Source: Castor canadensis
Lineage: Eukaryota; Chordata; Mammalia; Rodentia; Castoridae
Direction of reading: 5' to 3'
DNA length: 64,000 bases
Assembly: GCF_047511655.1 (NCBI RefSeq)
Contig: NC_133390.1
Coordinates: 166,196,583-166,260,582 of the forward strand
Below are positions 61,713-64,000 of this stretch, one piece after another. Below the pieces are notes generated by a model. It did not search any database, was not told the DNA's origin, and was given only the letters and a program-made list of their open reading frames with translations. Within the stretch, counting starts at the first letter, position 1. Each line of letters opens with the position of its first letter. The translations under genes were made by a program, and so were the position numbers.

Positions 61713-62584
61713 TAAAAGGGGGAGGTCTTGAAGAAGGAACATTCAACTGGATCTTTACTTATGGTGTGGGTGGACTGCCAAGTTCATGCTGTGCTCCACT
61801 TCAGGTCAGGAGCCCAGGCCTTGCAAACCAGTTTCCTGGTTACCCCCTGGAGCTCCTTGTGTTCATGATTAGTCATTTCTAAAGGAAATTGTCACTGAAC
61901 ATAATGTGAATATATAATGCCAATTCATGAATTCAGGACACCCTTCTCTTATGGGATGGATTATGCTGCCTTATTTCTTTGGTTTCTTTTTCACAAATCT
62001 GTGGTATATACTTCAGGGTGGCCTTATGAGCTTTTTGGGTTGGGTGTCCCAAACCAACAGGAGGAACTTTCTTATGATCAGTATGTGCCTTTTCCTTTTA
62101 ACCCAGTCCCACTGTTTTTCTTCCATTTTTTTTGTTCACCCCAGCCTCCTGCCCCAGGAATTATGGGGATGAAGCTGAGAGACCATGGAAAAAAACACCA
62201 GTAACATTGACCTATTGGAGGTCAAAGCTGGGTCAGAAAGAACTAGTGTTAAGCTTTGACATGTACTGAGAACATTGAAGGAAACTGATTTCCATCTTAA
62301 TAGTGTTTGTTAATTGCCAAATATGGAACACAAGGAGAGGACTAAATCTCCCAACTCCTCAAAGCAAAAAACAAGAATTGTCAGAAACATGACAATACTG
62401 TGCAAAGTACACAGTAAGCTATGGGCTGTGAAACAGTCATTTGATCTAAGATTGTAAATTCACAAAGCTTTTCATCAAGATAGAAAATAAAAATGGAGGA
62501 AAATTATACTGCACCTATGTTTATTGGGCACATTCCAAATGTCATATGTATTATCTACAACCCTCATTATAATAAACCAGCATT

Positions 62585-62720
62585 TAGAAATTATTAACCT
62601 TGCTTTACAGATAGGAAACATTCACTCAGAGAGATTAACAATTTGCCCAAGGTCTCCCAACTGGAACAAGTCACAGCCAGGAACTGAACTTGATAGCAGT
62701 TACTCTTAAATCCCTGTTGT
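62585..62720 (+). repeat. MIR
   Basis: 'aatttgcccaaggtctccca' and 'gccaggaactgaacttgata' match the MIR core. Confidence 0.7.
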
Positions 62721-63639
62721 TTCTACAACCTCCAACGTGAGAGACATGCTCTGGGCAGGTGCTCTTTTGGTCTTCTAGCAAACACTGAACAACAGGTAGA
62801 AGGATCCCGAGATCTGTACCCACTCTACATCACTTCCATCGGTATCCCTAACTGCAGACTGTATTCACCCAATTTTGCACCAAAACGCAGCATCCTAAAG
62901 AAGACAATTTTCTATGCTGGGGATGTAGCTCCGTAGCGGTGGCGACGGCGAATAATTCTCCAATCATCCTTTTCTTCATCTTTTTAAATCTGCAGTGACG
63001 GTAGTTGTGAAAAGGCAAGGCGAATTGTGTGTACGTGTGTGTGTGTATTTTAATATCCTAATCGTCTACTCTGTACATATTAAAAACAAATGGAAATCAA
63101 ACTGTTTGACGTCTGCACTGGTCTGAGCCTTCGGACTGCAGCGGCGTTGTGTACAGATCCACAACCTCTGCAGGGCAGGCATGAAGCGCTCCTCGGGGGC
63201 AGACGGGTGGCCCGTTTGTGGATGCAAATGTCTGGTTTCCCATTTTCATGGCGATGGTAGGCGAGCCTGTGTGTGGTGAGGGCTCTTTTGACACAAGCAG
63301 GTCCCTCTGCCCTCAATGCTCTTCCCCAGCCCCTGTCTTAATGAGTATCAGTCTTAACTGAGATCTGTTGAACGGGGGCGCCCTCTTACCAGCTCAGGCC
63401 CCTCACAACTCCCTAAGTTTATATTTTTACATTTTGGTAGGATCTGGCTAATGTCTCACGCATAGAGGACGCCAGGGTTAGCAGGTCAACGCTGTATCCT
63501 CGACGCTCAGGCCTGACACCGTAGCAGCTCGAAGATGTGGGGTTCATAAACGAGAAAGAACATTTCCTTGTTACCATTCTCACCATTACACATGCCTATC
63601 CTCTTCCGGGAAGTCTTCCCGGGCCTACCATCCTCTCGC

Positions 63640-64000
63640 ATCGCGCCGTCAGGAAAGCGGTTCTGGTCACCCCAGACCCGAGCTTCCAATACCCACGCCC
63701 CGCCCTTCTCCCGGCCCTGACGTTCTGCGCCTGCGCCCTGGGGCGTTCCTCCCCTCCACACCCCTGCCACCAACAGCTTTCAGAATTCTCCGCCCGGAAC
63801 CTTGGCATCTACCATTTCTGTCAGTTTTTAACAGTAACTGTTATTAAGTAACATAATGAAATTACATTCCTTTTGCCGAAAAATGAACCTTTGCTGTGTT
63901 TGGATTTACTTCTTATCCGTGGTAATGGTACGGTCCTGCATTAGCTCCGCCCCTTTACCCACCAGCCCCTGCCTCGCGTGGCAAGCAGGTGTCGCCTTTC
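63640..64000 (+). promoter_or_regulatory. IFT52: CpG-rich promoter, probably IFT52
   Basis: CpG-dense, with GC boxes (CCCGCCC near 63699, CCGCCCC near 63947), an NRF1-like TGCGCCTGCGCC at 63726-63737 and a CCAAT near 63686. No coding exon is visible before the window ends. The assignment to IFT52 rests on human gene order. Confidence 0.5.

Larger units (their letters stand above)
59706..63600. other. SGK2 3'UTR and SGK2-to-IFT52 gap: contents
   Basis: It holds the SGK2 3'UTR (end not fixed), a MaLR LTR (59935-60370), unremarkable sequence (60400-61600), a U6 pseudogene, an unidentified stretch with two overlapping short hydrophobic frames (61917-62204), a MIR (62585-62720) and GT-rich sequence near 63030. 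No gene could be supported. Confidence 0.5.

Overview
This window is nuclear DNA from a placental mammal. Two spliced genes lie on the + strand with typical mammalian exons and GT-AG introns, in a background of SINEs, L1, L2, MIR and MaLR LTR elements. The commonest repeats are tRNA-derived ID elements and B1-ID dimers, which point to a rodent. The dimer type fits the beaver/kangaroo-rat or squirrel side better than mouse or rat, but that assignment is inference.

Region by region. About 1-770 is a CpG island with GC boxes and a good 5' splice donor at 493, probably the L3MBTL1 promoter and non-coding first exon. About 6.4-29.6 kb holds the coding exons of L3MBTL1, a polycomb-like chromatin reader with three MBT repeats, a C2HC zinc finger and a SAM domain. 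The 21 coding exons I could place join in frame to exactly 840 codons. Its 3'UTR appears to run to an AATAAA at 32154. About 32.2-43 kb is intergenic and made mostly of ID/B1 SINEs, an L1 ORF2 relic, a MaLR LTR and an old 1.7-kb repeat. About 44.7-59.7 kb holds SGK2, an AGC-family serine/threonine kinase; 12 coding exons join to 367 codons. About 59.7-63.6 kb is a gap with a second MaLR LTR, a U6 snRNA pseudogene and a MIR. About 63.6-64 kb is a GC-rich promoter-like block. The order L3MBTL1-SGK2 on the same strand matches human 20q13.12, where IFT52 is next, so this end is probably the IFT52 promoter.

The two genes are not known to work together. L3MBTL1 is a nuclear compactor that reads mono- and dimethyl-lysine. 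SGK2 is a PDK1/mTORC2-dependent kinase of epithelia, liver and kidney. I see no sign of a new multi-gene system. The most interesting signals are an alternative L3MBTL1 C-terminal exon whose upstream edge has been rewritten by an ID SINE fragment, a MaLR element split by a SINE with a visible target-site duplication, and several candidate regulatory motifs (TATA plus YY1, a perfect CRE, an HNF1-like site, a GC-box minisatellite).
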